From positions 23,114,608 through 23,178,607 of the forward strand of contig NC_067289.1 of NCBI RefSeq assembly GCF_020740795.1: a stretch of 64,000 bases of DNA. The letters are read 5' to 3'. A program made the translations under genes and the position numbers. Below, piece after piece: positions 1 through 12,165 of the stretch; the first letter of the stretch is position 1, and every line of letters begins with the position of its first letter. Under the pieces are notes generated by a model. It saw nothing but the letters and a program-made list of their open reading frames with translations. It ran no database searches and was not told where the DNA came from. This DNA is from Apus apus (taxonomy: Eukaryota; Chordata; Aves; Apodiformes; Apodidae).

Positions 1-1257
1 ACATTTCATCTTCAGAAATAAAAGGACTTTTTCTGGGGGTGTATTTATACTGTGTACTCGCTCGCTACAGACTTTGTATTTTATACGTGTCATTCTAAAT
101 ATAAACAAGCAGAATTGGGAGAATTGAAAATAACGAATAGGCTTGATTCCTTTTCAAATGGCAGATGCCATTTCTCATCTACAGTTAAATACAGGTCATA
201 TTGTTGATTTGTTCTGTAACTAACTCTGAAAAATTTTCTTTGTGTATATTCATTTGAAGGTAGGCATCATATTTCTTGAATCAATCTGTAACTTCTATCA
301 GAAATTGAGCTTCCAACTGCTTTTGGTACAAGCATGTAGAATGATGCAGAAACTAGCTCTGTATCTGCTGGTACATTAGCTAAAATGTTATTTTAATTCT
401 TCAAATGACTGGAGAGACCACTTTAATGATATGTATTCATACATTGTAGTAAATATATTCTCATGTTCTGCAGGTAGCAAGTGTATAGAAGAAAAAAAAA
501 TATTTTAATGTCAGAAAATGATCAATAAGTTGAACACAATTTCACAGAATATCTTTGGAGTCCATTAATCAGTAAGTTAGCCTTTGTGACAGATGCAGTC
601 ATATGAGAACAAAAAAAAGAAGTTGCATTGGTTGATATTTTATGTCCTTTACACTAGAAAGTGCACTAAAGGTTACTGAATAACGAATACCTCAATGTCC
701 ACAAAGTATAGTGTTGGGAACTCTGGGCTCATCATAAACTTTATTCTTTCATAATCTTATTCAGTTGCCACCTCATTTTAAAAACTTCTTTTCCTAGTAA
801 AGATTAAGTTCATAGCAGTGAATGGCTCAGGATAGCCCAAGCTGCAGAAGCAAGGCTGTTTGAATTTCCTGACCCTAAAAATCTTTACAGGTGAGAGTGG
901 AGGATACGTAGACCCTCTCTGAGGGGGATGATAAGTATGTATGAGCGCTGCGTATACATGGCCAACTGAGTGACCAGAAGGATCTGTTTCCAAAAAGAAG
1001 CTAATATTTTGCTTGTTGGTTTCTCTTAACACAGCCAATTAAAAGACTAGGTTACCTGACACCTGCCCTTGTGACCACCTGAGCAATTTATCCTCTTCAT
1101 TCTTTCCTCATTGGTAAAGTTAGTGGGCCTTGGCAGTCAGCAGGGAATCAAGTGGAGCTCCTACAAGAGTGAGTTTTCCTTCCTCAGGCTTAGTATTTCT
1201 GATATTTTCAGTGTCCTCCACTGCACCCACAACATTTTTTTTTTCCTTTATATGCAG

Positions 1258-1349
1258 TGACCTCCTCACAGGGCTTCGTTATGTGCAACTCACTACAGCT
1301 CAGCACTGCTGTCCCTGGGTAGCTTCGGTGCTTTGATCTTGCATTGAAG
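1258..1349 (+). other. Candidate non-coding exon
   Basis: A T/C-rich tract ending in TATGCAG precedes this segment, and a near-consensus donor (AAG|GTAAGT) follows it. One frame is open for 25 codons from the acceptor, but it hits TGA before the donor. The other two frames also contain stops. If it is spliced at all, a long non-coding RNA exon fits better than a coding exon. No neighbouring exon could be linked to it. Splice-like pairs of this quality also occur by chance in a window of this size. Confidence 0.18.
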
Positions 1350-3313
1350 GTAAGTGCATAATATGGTTGGTACTGTAAGTAATGATATTCACAGTCTCTC
1401 AAGGCAAGAGGAAACATAACTTCATTCAGCAGAACAACAAAAGTAGGTCACCATGCTAGTTTTGCTTTTATGTCACATTAGCTATTTCCTTTTGCTAGTA
1501 TGCTTCACATTTCCTGGTAATAAACATCCTTCAAGTGTGAACAGTAGCAACTGTTGGAAAGAATTCTTTTCTTCACTGAGATGAAATTCACTTCTATTTT
1601 GTCAGAGGAAGCTGCTGACATACACATAAGACCACTCCTTTAAAAAATCATTTGATATAGTGATTGTGGGTGTGCTGAGTGCTGCAATAGGCCCTGCATT
1701 CTCTCTTAATTTCATTACAGCTAAAGTGCAGGAAAACTGCACAGCTTTTATAGTGGTGCTTTCTGCTAACAAACCTGTGATAATGCCCATGAAAATGCTG
1801 TGATAGTGGGAAAAAACATATTATGCATGGCATAAATATGTGGATAACACAAAACGTATAGTTTCTCATAGGTTGGAGATTCTCTAACCAGGAGATATTT
1901 TTTTCACATGCAAAAGAAACTTCAAAGAAGAGTCATATAATGTAATGCAACTGTAATGGTTCTGTGAACCATTTTTTTCTGGCTGAACCCATAGAGCTGT
2001 ATTGACCCTAGTATGTTCCTGAGGTGAGAAGATGATTGTATTTGATAGTGAAATCAGTTTTCTTCTTCTCCTACTGTATATAAAATTAACATTTGATCCT
2101 GAACCTCTTAGAGACAGTGACAGCTTTCCTTTCCCTTTGGTACACTTTGACTTACACCCAGCTGAGGAAAGTGCTCAGTTCTCAAAAACATAAATTATAG
2201 CAGAGAAATAATTTTATCAGTATATAAGGAAAGTAGGGCAGATTTTTTTCTCATTGATTGTACCAAGACTGTTGATTCTGTAGGGTAATCGTTCTCTGTC
2301 TTCTAGTTCTTGTTTGTAACATTTTTTAAATATTTTTTTTCTTATGACTACAGAGATTGCATGACTGTGTAATATTGTTACCATCACTGATATCAAGGGG
2401 CTGATAGTCAGGAGTTATGAAACAGTGATGTATTGTTCATATAATTCCTCAGAACAATTGTCCTAGGAAAATATGATAGTAAGTGCTGAAGCTTTGATTG
2501 TTAAATGAAAATAATGATGTCCCTTTGGTTTGAACTAAAAATATTTTTGTGTTATAACTATATATATGTTTAATGAACTGCAGATTTTTTAACATTCACA
2601 GATTCTTTTTGTAACTAGCTTCATGCTGTCACACTGATCTGGCTAAAGTGTAGAAGTGATGGCCTAATTAGCAGGCAGCACCAGGCCACTTATGTCAATT
2701 GACATTTACACGCTGAGGGGAGGCAGGAGAGACATATGAGGCTTTTGTTTCTCTGGAGGACTCAGCCAGCCATGCTCCATCTCTTATCTAAGCACAATAA
2801 AAAAAAAAAAAAACTGATAGAAAAGGAGGAATTAGTTGTGGTGCTTAGTTTTGAATACCTTAACCGAAAGTTCAGACTAACTATGGGTACAATATTGAAG
2901 CCTAACAGGACTTTTTTTTTCCTGCGTAACACGACTGATGTTGGAGGACTGAAGTTATGTCTTAAAAACTCATCACTGGGAAGGGAAAGATGGGGAGGTA
3001 TTCCAGGTTCTTGAAAGGGAAAATTTCATAATTTTCATTCAACATTGCAACTTTCAGTACCTTTCCATTAAATAATACGTATTTAGTAAGTAGTATTTAA
3101 TAAGTATTTAGGAAAGGTTATACTTTAGGAAGCTAGCTGTTTCAGTGAAGAAACTTTCTAGTCTCACTTCTCATCTTGTGTGATTATTCAGTGCATAAAA
3201 GATATCAGCTTGTATGGTCTTGCCTTACCATTAGTTATTTAGGCAGAAGCAACACAAAGAATGCAGGAAAAGACAGAAAAAAAAGGAGTTATTTTCTTTT
3301 CTCCTTGCCTCAG

Positions 3314-3410
3314 AATAATATACCTGCAGAATTCTTTGAAGTTCATACTTTACTGATGTTTCTCCAGTGGATTCACTGTAACGTTACCCAGAGTCCACAT
3401 GATTACAAAT
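3314..3410 (+). other. Candidate coding exon, product unknown
   Basis: A strong pyrimidine-rich acceptor (TTTTCTCCTTGCCTCAG) precedes a 97-bp segment that is open in the frame beginning AAT AAT ATA CCT. A donor (AAAT|GTAAGC) follows. The frame encodes 32 residues with a hydrophobic, aromatic-rich middle (FFEVHTLLMFLQW) and ends with one base left over. That phase matches the candidate exon at 11619-11716, which needs one base from an upstream exon. I recognise no protein family. A single open frame of this length is common by chance in AT-rich sequence, so the splice signals are the main support. Confidence 0.2.
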
Positions 3411-6270
3411 GTAAGCAGGGCTCCATTCACTGCTTGAGTTACTGATTAGATGTTAATTTTATAGTAAAGTGGAAATTATTAACCTCTGATGTTGACAGAT
3501 CTTAGTCCTCCATTTGACTATGTATACAGTAACATTTTCTTTGGTTGTGTTTGATCAGTTCACATTAGTGCCTTGAAACAATCAATATCACACTGTGTTT
3601 AAAATTATCTTTTAAGGGGCACGGAGTGGTCAGGTGGAAAAATTCTCAAGAGACTAGCATGAAACTAATAAGATTTACTAATAGCTTTTGCTTTTGTAAT
3701 TTGAAGGGAAACCAGAGTAGACTCTGAATAGCTAGACTCTTAATTGGATATTGATCTAAACAAATATTCTAAGTACCTGTTAAAATCAGCTATCACTATT
3801 TGTTAGGACACGTTATATTTATCCTTATTTCTATAGAAATGGTACTGTTGTTCTAAGGTATATAAAGATACATTAGCAACACACTTTTAATGGACCTATT
3901 ATATTCACTTTGCTTGCTTTGATTTAGTCACTGAGCACAGGCTGAGCATTGTGTAAAGCTGCACAAAGAGCAGTATTGAAAATAATGTAATTAGCACCAT
4001 TTATGTTACTGTTTGTTTTGTTAATTTCCATGGAATTGTGGTTTATGGAGCACTTGTGCTGTATCCACTTTTAAACTTCCTTAAATGTGACTTAATACAA
4101 TTTACCCTGCAGTTTCATGGAAAGATCCTGTTTTCACTGGCATTTTCTGTTTCTGGTTTTGCTCACTTTTTGCTGTTGCAGCAGAGAACACAGCATTATT
4201 CCAGGAGTTATGTGTAATTCTTTTCCAGACAGATTCCCTTTAAGTTAAAACGATGGTCACACAGACAGAGCTGTGCAAGGCAGACAGAACAGCCCAGAGA
4301 CCTTTGTTGAGTTTTTTTTTACTTTGCCAATTTTCTTAACAAATAAAGAAATAAGTCTCTTCAGAGATGGAGGTCAGCCCCTAAATTACATTTGTATTCA
4401 ATTAAAAAAAAAAAAAAAAAAAGAAAACTGATAGCTTTTTTTTACTTAAAAAGAAAATAAAACAAATTAGTAGCAATTTTATCAGTTTAGGGAAGTTAAG
4501 AACTGGCTGCACCTTGAGCTATGGAACTACTGACCCCAGATTAGTCTTGCAATAACATACTAAGCTACTATGAGTGCAGAAATTGCCCAATGAAAAAAAA
4601 AAAAAAAGAAAGCTTATGTTTAAACTTGCAAATATCCAAGGCCCTCTCCCTCATCTTCTCAAACACCCATTTTTATTAAACTAGAAGCAACTTAATATAT
4701 CTAAGCTTTTACTTTTCCATGAAATGTGCAGATTCTGCCAGTGGGTTGAAAATGATTGGGGTTTAGGAAGAGTCACAAATGCCTATACAGAACCAGGGAC
4801 TAGAGAAATCAGCTCCCATTAGCTCAGCTAATAAAAAATGTTCCAGAAACCATATTCTGTTGCTCTGAGTATAATCCACAGCACTGTAAGAAGAGAGGGG
4901 AACCTGGCAGGAGGCAGCCACTCCTCAGTCTTTGCCAAATGCTAAAGGAAGCATTAAATCTTCTGGGTTGACTAAGAGAAAGAAAGCTCTTAGAGCTCAG
5001 ACGGGGAGATGAGCTAACTATGCCAGGTGAATCCTGAGCAAATTTCTAGATAACCCTTTTGTGGTGAAATCTGGTGGGGAAGATGTTTTTCATTCACCTA
5101 AAATGCTTTTTCTTTGAACTAGTTGTGTTTCCCCTGGCTTAGAGCTGTTCAAATAGTGTGATACATGCCAGCTGCCAACAGTACTGGCTTGCTTCTGGAG
5201 CAGCCTGGGGACACCAGTGCTCAGGGAATCCTGTCTGTGTTTCATTTTTCCTCGGGTATTGTTGCTGGAGCAAGGGCGCTGACATGGGAGAACAGATGGT
5301 TTAGGTTGATCTTGACAGAAAATTCCTGCACTGCTGCAGTCCTTCTATCAGTAGTTATGCAAACTCTGGAGTTTCTTTGACTTTATAAGACAGAGCAAAG
5401 ACACAATTTCAGGACAGATTAGTGGCTGTAGTCTGCTAAAAACTGTCAATACAAATAATTACCTTGAAAATTATGGGTTAATAATGTCTTAAAATCAGAC
5501 AGAATCTGTCTTCGCAGAAAACAGAGGCTTGTGTAGAATAAAGACTGCACAGGAGGAGGAACAAATAACAAAACCCAAAATAGGATCACAGCCAAATCAT
5601 TACATTAATATCCTGATTTAAATGCTTGTGAGGAAGAAAACATCTCTCCTTTCAGAAATGGGACTTCCTCAGAACTTATAAGGAGAGAATGTGTGATAGT
5701 GAAGACAGGATCAGAACAAAAGTATTTTGGAGTTTTGGGTCCATCTACTGGTAAAATTATTCTTTTGATATTTTACAGTGCAAGCCACATGGGATTAAAA
5801 AGCTGGAGACAACTTCATTCCCCATATAAACTTTCAGAATTACTAAACCTAGTGCAATGACATACATTCACAATAACAGTAATTTTGGTTGACACTATTT
5901 TAAGAATTTTCTTTTAGGATTTTTTTCCTGGAAAAACTTTGGTATGATTTGATTTTCTTATCAAACTTTCTTTAGGAATATTTCCATAGTTTTTGGAAGC
6001 TATGATCTATCAATCTACCCCTAGAACACCACCTCCACATAGTGGGGTTGGGCAGGTACACAAGGAAAGGTTGCAGTAGACAAAAAAAAAAAAAAAAGCA
6101 GGACAGGGAGCAAATCTTTCCTGCTGTTTCCAATCATATTCTTGGCTATTTGCCTGGCTTCAGAAGTGACTTCTTTTTATTACTTTCTGGGAAATATTCT
6201 TTGGTCTTTTTTCACATGTGAGGTGAAAAAAGGGCATTTGTGTTTCCTCTTTTAGCCACCTTTCAAGTTA

Positions 6271-6303
6271 TTATTTTATATTTATATATATATATTTTTT
6301 TTT
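6271..6303. repeat. AT-rich simple repeat
   Basis: A short tract of TTATTTTATATTTATATATATATATTT character followed by a T run. It is low-complexity sequence with no other signal. Confidence 0.6.
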
Positions 6304-9300
6304 GTGAAGACCTGTTTAAATTGAATGAATAAACAAGAAATGTAGAAGTAAGCAATTCTCTCTCCTCAACACTGTCTTCAGAAATATGTAGGAACAAATC
6401 AAATGAATAAGGGAATGCACAGGACACGTATATTGTATGATAATGAAATTAGCTTGATTTGGACAGACAAAATAGCACCTGTCATTCAAGTCTGTTTAGG
6501 CAAGGATGTGACTCATTTATTTTTGAGAAAGATACACATAGTTGCAAAGCTCCCCAGGAGATCTCCTTGGCACAGATTACAATTGTGAGACTTTCTTTGA
6601 TGTGTTCTGATTCAGAAAATATCAAGGCTACCTGATTTATCATAAGGCATGACAGAAAGAACTGCAAGTTACATTCAGGCAGGATGAAAGTTTAAAAAAT
6701 TATTTGGTCACTTATTGATGCATTTTTTTAAAATTCTACTTCTTTGCTGTTCTAAGTCATTATTTTATTGATGCCACATCTCTGCTACATATAAATTGTT
6801 TTACACAAACCCTATTGCAGAGCACCCTCAGTTTATGCTGTGGTTATTTGGCCAAGGCATCACAACTGATTGGTAAGACTAATTTTTGATCTAATTATGG
6901 AAGCTGTTAGAATAAATCAACATACAAAACCTTCAAGTCTACGTATATTCCAGTTAAAAGACAAATGAAAATGAGAAAGATCTTTTAACTTTGGAGAGAA
7001 ATTAATTTTTGAAAGTCAGCTTGAAGTACTACACAGAGGAAAGCTGAAGAGGAGGACTCATGTCTTTGCAGGGTTGGATCAGGGTACCCAAGGGATTTCG
7101 GTGTTTCTATTTAATAATGAAAAATGTGTCTCAAGTGCAGAGTCTGTGTTTTCCAAACATATATCAGTGCACCTGTACATGCCTTGATGATCTTGGTCTT
7201 CACAAGACTACAATTACTGAATATAAAAACCCCAAGAAACAGAAAATACAAGCATTTTTTTGTTTCTTCAGCAGTTTATGGAACCATGTCTAGGAATAAA
7301 ACCAGGCAGATGGTGTTAAACCATACCTTGTACTGTTCAGTGGGTTGTAGGATACCATTGAGTCAGGAGGACACGCAGGAAGGCTGTTGAACAGATTATC
7401 TTGAATTTGGTAGATTAGCTGCCACAGACAGAACAGAAGCGACAGAAGCAAAACCTATCAACATCATGAATTACCACAGGAAGCATCTAGTCTCTGAGGT
7501 ATTTTCTTTGGTTTTCTTCTTTTCATTCACCTTTATTTTAGGACTATTTAAAAGAAACTTGTGAAATTTTGTTTCCCCTTGGGATCCTCAGTTTCTCTTG
7601 AGCACAACCAAATCAGATCATACATTCTCTCTTAATTAGCACTGAACATTGAAGATAACTTCTCATTGTTATGTGCATCCTGGTTATCAGGAGACAAACT
7701 AGTATTTAATCTATGGAACATGATCCAAATTTTTAAGTAACTCCTAGTTTTCTTTGTAAACAAAACCCTTGTGGCCGAAGTTCAGAACTATCTTACATAT
7801 TGATGTTTGTATTAACTTTCAAAATTATTACATTGAAGTAGAATTGGAAGCTTTCTATGATAAGTGTGTTTTGAAAGATGAATTAAAAAGGCAAACTTCT
7901 AAAATTCATTAATACTTCCATGAAATTTTGCTGTGTTTATGATCACTTATTCACAGACACACAATTAGTTAATGTTTTCAGATTATTTGTTTTTATAGCA
8001 ATTTATTATTATTAAAAATATTCTAAAGCTATTTAAAGCATCTCTGGAAGATGCTTGCATTTTGTAGAAAGGCTTTGTTGCATATCCTGAGTTCAAATGC
8101 TTATTATAGCAGTATTAGGCTGTGACTTGGGAAGGCTCTTGATTGTCTCATTTCACAAATAATGCTAACTAAATATTCATATAATTGCTAGCTGTCTGTG
8201 GAAAGTCTTGCCACACGAAATGTGCTCTTTGGTTTAATTCCTTCTACTGTAGCATTAAAATTCATTAACATGTCTATAAAAAGAAAGTTTCCTTTCATCA
8301 TGCATTAAAAATGACAAATTACATCCAAACAGGTGAAAATCCAGTAGCACATTAAATGCTTTAATGCATAGTTACATACATTTACGGATACATTCCACAG
8401 GTGGTTTTGTTTGGGATGTATACAAAAATATTTTTGCTCTTATTAAACAGGGAGGTCAATCTACTGAAATACTACAAAATAAAATGCACAGTAAAGGCAA
8501 ATGAGATGATAAATTAATTGATAAACTGGGTTTGACAGTTTAATTAATGAACATTATTTTTTTACATGAGTTAAGACTTCCGTGCACTGTCTTGTACTAT
8601 CTGAAGAATTTTTACTGGCAGGCCCCAGTGCTGATTTTTATGCCCTTGATTAAATATGTGTAAAACAATTAATTCCTGATCCTAACTGGTTTTACCCAGT
8701 ATATAAATTTGCCAAATATCTAATCTGCTGGTCACAGAGTTCCTACAAATAACTCCTCCCAGTTGCCATTTGTTTTAGGAGCACACACAGAACAGTGGGA
8801 ATTAAAATACTATCACTGGTACAGACAGCAGGAATCCGGAAAGATTTTTCCCTGCAGAGATTTGCAGGAAGTGTAGATCCCATCAATAGTTGCTGCTTTT
8901 GAGACCTGATGCTTCTGTCTCTAAGGGCTTGTCTGGCTGGAGAGCTGTCTCATGTTACTGTGGTGACAGAGTTACTGAGCATCAGTAAAACTTGTCTGGG
9001 TACTCTCACCCAGGAAAAAAGAAAACTTAAGGAGAACTGAGGTGCAAAGATCTATTTGACTTTTGAGGGAAGCATGTCCTTGGAATGTTATGATTCCTGT
9101 GCTGTGGTGGATTCAGCACTTGACACTTCCAGGTGAACTGAAGAAACCTCCTGCTTTGACAGACCTTGATGGTACAGGTAGTTCTGTTGAAATCTCTGGC
9201 ACTGACTAGATGGAAAAACTAGCATGAGAAGGGAAAAGGTTCTGTGCTTCTGTTGTGGCCCAATGACAATAGCAAGTTATCTTTAATAGTTATCAACAGC

Positions 9301-11618
9301 AGTTAGTGTAGGAAGAAGTGGTCTGATCAACTGAGTAGGAGTTTTGTCTGACTTTCAGGGGAATGGGAATTTAGTGCTGAGTGCTTTGAGAAAATTCCAT
9401 TCCTAGTGAGGTTTGCCTTTTCAGAATGAGTAAATAGTTGTATTTTTACTCTTTCTGTTTCTAAATTACTCTCTTTGCTGAAATGCAACTCCATTTATAG
9501 TGCCAATTTCCTATGAATCTGGTACAGAATTTTCATTTGGAAATAAGAATAATAAGGTGGAACTGGTATTTAAGGCTCCTCTAAGGAAACATTTCATAGC
9601 TCAGGATGGCAGAAACATGTTACATGAATTCTTTCAGTTTCCTAATTCCCAGAATAATTCTACTATACTGATTTCAGAATAATTAATGGTTAAACCATGC
9701 TTTTTGTAAGAACCTTCTGTTCAGACTCCATCTTTGGTTTATGTATGCCTCCAAACCTGGAAGCTCCTTCTTTTGAGGGGCTTTATTAGGCAGCTGATTT
9801 GACTGTATTAGAGGGAAGTCAAGCACTTCAGATCTCTGACTGTCTCAGCTGAGTCAGAGCCTTCCACAGCATAGAACAGCTACAACTGCACTGCACATAA
9901 GAGGTGCCACATTATTGTCCACAGGAGTGGCACATTAATACCACTGTGTGCAGTGATTGTGCTAATAAAATGAATTACTTTGAGTTTTAAATCCTCAGCC
10001 TAGAAATTCAATTAATTTCCAGGGAATCCAATTTTAAAATACAAGAATTTTGCTCTTCTGCTGTCACCTTGTAAATCTTCAGCTTCTTACACTGTAGTAG
10101 AATGAGTTTTGTCCACAAACATGCCGTGAACTTCTTGGCTTAAGGTGTGTGTTTGCAATTTCCAAAGCAGGAGAGTAACCTTGTTTAAAGACAGAGTGAG
10201 AAATAAAAGTTCCAAACCCATGTGTTGCCTGCAGGTACTCCAGCTCCCACCACAACATCCTCTTTATCTCAAAAAGTCTTTCAATACTCTCTCCACCATT
10301 CGTTTTATGTATGGACATTTTTCCTGAAATTTTACTCACATAAATGCAGATTTTCATCAATGAGGTCTTATTTTGCATCAACACATTTATTTTAATTTTC
10401 ACATAACAAATCTCTGATTTTTTTCTTTTCAATCCATTGCTTATATGTCTGCACAAAACACGTGAAACACAGTGTATTATTCACTTGAAAGGTACCCATG
10501 GACTTATAAATGTTGCTAAACCAGGAACTAAAAGAAAGCATTTCAAGCCCACTGTATTTTTAGATAATTTTATTAGAATCAACTTCATTCTGTAATCATT
10601 TTGTTAGGGATGAAAGTTCTAAATAGGTTACAAAGCAAAATGTTTATTACAGCTAAAGATCTAATGGCTAGAACCTGTGAGAAAAGTGTTTGATTCAGAA
10701 AATAAAGGGAAACTTGTTTTAATATATGAGAAGTAAAATATTTTAGACATTCAAATAAAACAGTATTTTCTTGAGCAACTTCTGAGCATTTCTATCTAAT
10801 GTATAAAAACCTTCAACCAATCGTTTTATTTTTCACATGGGAAGATGGACAAAAAGCTCCTGAGTCATTTATTAGCTGCCTGCTGTTCTTGGAATGGTAA
10901 TCAAGTAAAAATATTTCTCATAAAATAAATGTAATATTTCACCAATAAAAACTTACATTTTTTTTTCATGACTGATCTTAATAACTCTCAAACTCTGAAG
11001 GCTGTTGTGATGCCTATGAATTATGAAACTTTTATGCTCATCAAATAATATAATAATCACCCTTCCCTGTTGAAATATTCTCTAGAACACAGATTAAGTC
11101 AGTGAAAGGTGTGAATTCTCTTACGACTTCACTCCTTGGTGAGTTTACTATGCCAAGAAACCCAAGATACTTGGTTTCCCTTTTATTTCACCCCAGGAAA
11201 AGGCAATGAGGACATTAAATAGGTGAAGTAAAATTGCAGTGTCTTTCTTGTAGAGAAGATTGTGTCATTGCTGTGTAATGACATTTAGAAAGGCATTTGG
11301 TTTAAGGACACTTCTGGACCTCTATTACCTTCTGCTTAGAAAAATAATGTGATTCAGGAGACTTCTAGCCTGATTACTTTTGGTTTCAAAGTGGCCAACC
11401 ATACATGCTATGCTGTCTTACAAGAATAAGGGTCTCCTGGGAATATGTGGGATTGATCCCGAACAGTGATACGTGATTTATGATACTCATATAGTAACAC
11501 TTTGCTCCAAAACATCATTTGGCATATAGCAAAATGGTATTCAGTATACAGGTTATTTTGAGTGCAGGATATGATAAAGATTGATGCACAGAAATAATGA
11601 TCTTTTTTTTTTTTCTAG

Positions 11619-11716
11619 TTGGTGATGCAGTTGTCTGGTGGTTCATACAGAAGCCTCTAGATCATGCCCTGAAACTGCAAGGAGGCAAGAGGACAAGGAT
11701 TGTGACAAAGGTGAAG
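11619..11716 (+). other. Candidate coding exon, product unknown
   Basis: A long T run ending in CTAG precedes a 98-bp segment, and GTATGA follows as a possible donor. After two leading bases the frame GGT GAT GCA GTT is open for 32 codons. It begins GDAVVWWFIQKPLDHALKL and ends in a basic stretch (GGKRTRIVTKVK). Its starting phase fits the end of the candidate exon at 3314-3410. The intervening intron would be about 8.2 kb. The other two frames are closed. I recognise no family, and chance is a serious alternative. Confidence 0.2.
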
Positions 11717-12058
11717 GTATGACTCATTACTTACCAAATTTGTAGCACTGTTGGACTGGAGAGGGCCTTAAAGAGTTCAGTGTAGGTAAAATAAAGCTTA
11801 AATTATTAGTGAAATATTTAGAAAGAATGTGCACAGAGGCTGAGCAGAATGCAGGAAACACTGCTGGATCCTGCTTCTAGATCTGATGATGCGTTGTCAT
11901 GAAACTTGTTGAAAGTTATTATGACAAACTATCAAGCCTTGATAGCAAAGCTGATAGCTGGTTAGAATCCAAGACGTGATTAGTGTGCTGGATGCCCAAT
12001 ATATGTCTTTGATAAAAACCATTCTGCTTCACATCCCTAACAAAATACCCAAGTTCCA

Positions 12059-12165
12059 ACATAGAGTCATAGAACCATTCAGGTTGGAAAAGACCCTTGG
12101 GGTCACCGAGTCCAACCATCATCCCTACTCGTCAACGTTCTCCCCTAAACCATATCCTAGAGCTT
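12059..12165 (-). mobile_element. CR1 LINE 3' end fragment
   Basis: The plus-strand text (ATAGAGTCATAGAACCATTC, then AGGTTGGAAAAGACCC and GAGTCCAACCATC) is the reverse complement of the 3' end of a CR1 non-LTR retrotransposon. The element is therefore inserted on the minus strand, with its terminal octamer repeats at the left. Only the last roughly 100 bases remain, which is the severe 5' truncation usual for CR1. It has diverged, but it keeps several CpGs (CACCGAG, ACTCGTCAACG) that are rare in the surrounding DNA. Not functional. Confidence 0.9.

Larger units (their letters stand above)
1..12058. other. AT-rich non-coding stretch
   Basis: No recognisable gene, RNA gene or classified repeat was found, apart from the candidate exons listed separately. 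The stretch holds scattered A and T runs (A13 near 2801, a long A run near 4405, A runs near 4594 and 6084) and an AT-alternating tract at 6271-6303. A duplicated TATTTAGTAAGTAGTATTTAATAAG-like motif lies near 3078. The longest open segment is a 125-codon minus-strand frame at 10079-10456. It has no recognisable motif and is best read as chance. Most likely intergenic or intronic sequence. Confidence 0.6.

Noticed and set aside
4403..4421. Long A run considered as a retroposon poly(A) tail
   Set aside because: No retroposed gene body or target-site duplication was seen on either side.
9501..9556. Possible exon with acceptor TTTATAG and donor AAG|GTGGAA
   Set aside because: The acceptor lacks a good adjacent pyrimidine tract and the donor is weak. 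Its phase also conflicts with inserting it between 3314-3410 and 11619-11716.
10079..10456. 125-codon minus-strand open frame
   Set aside because: No motif and no supporting splice or promoter context. Length is within chance expectation.
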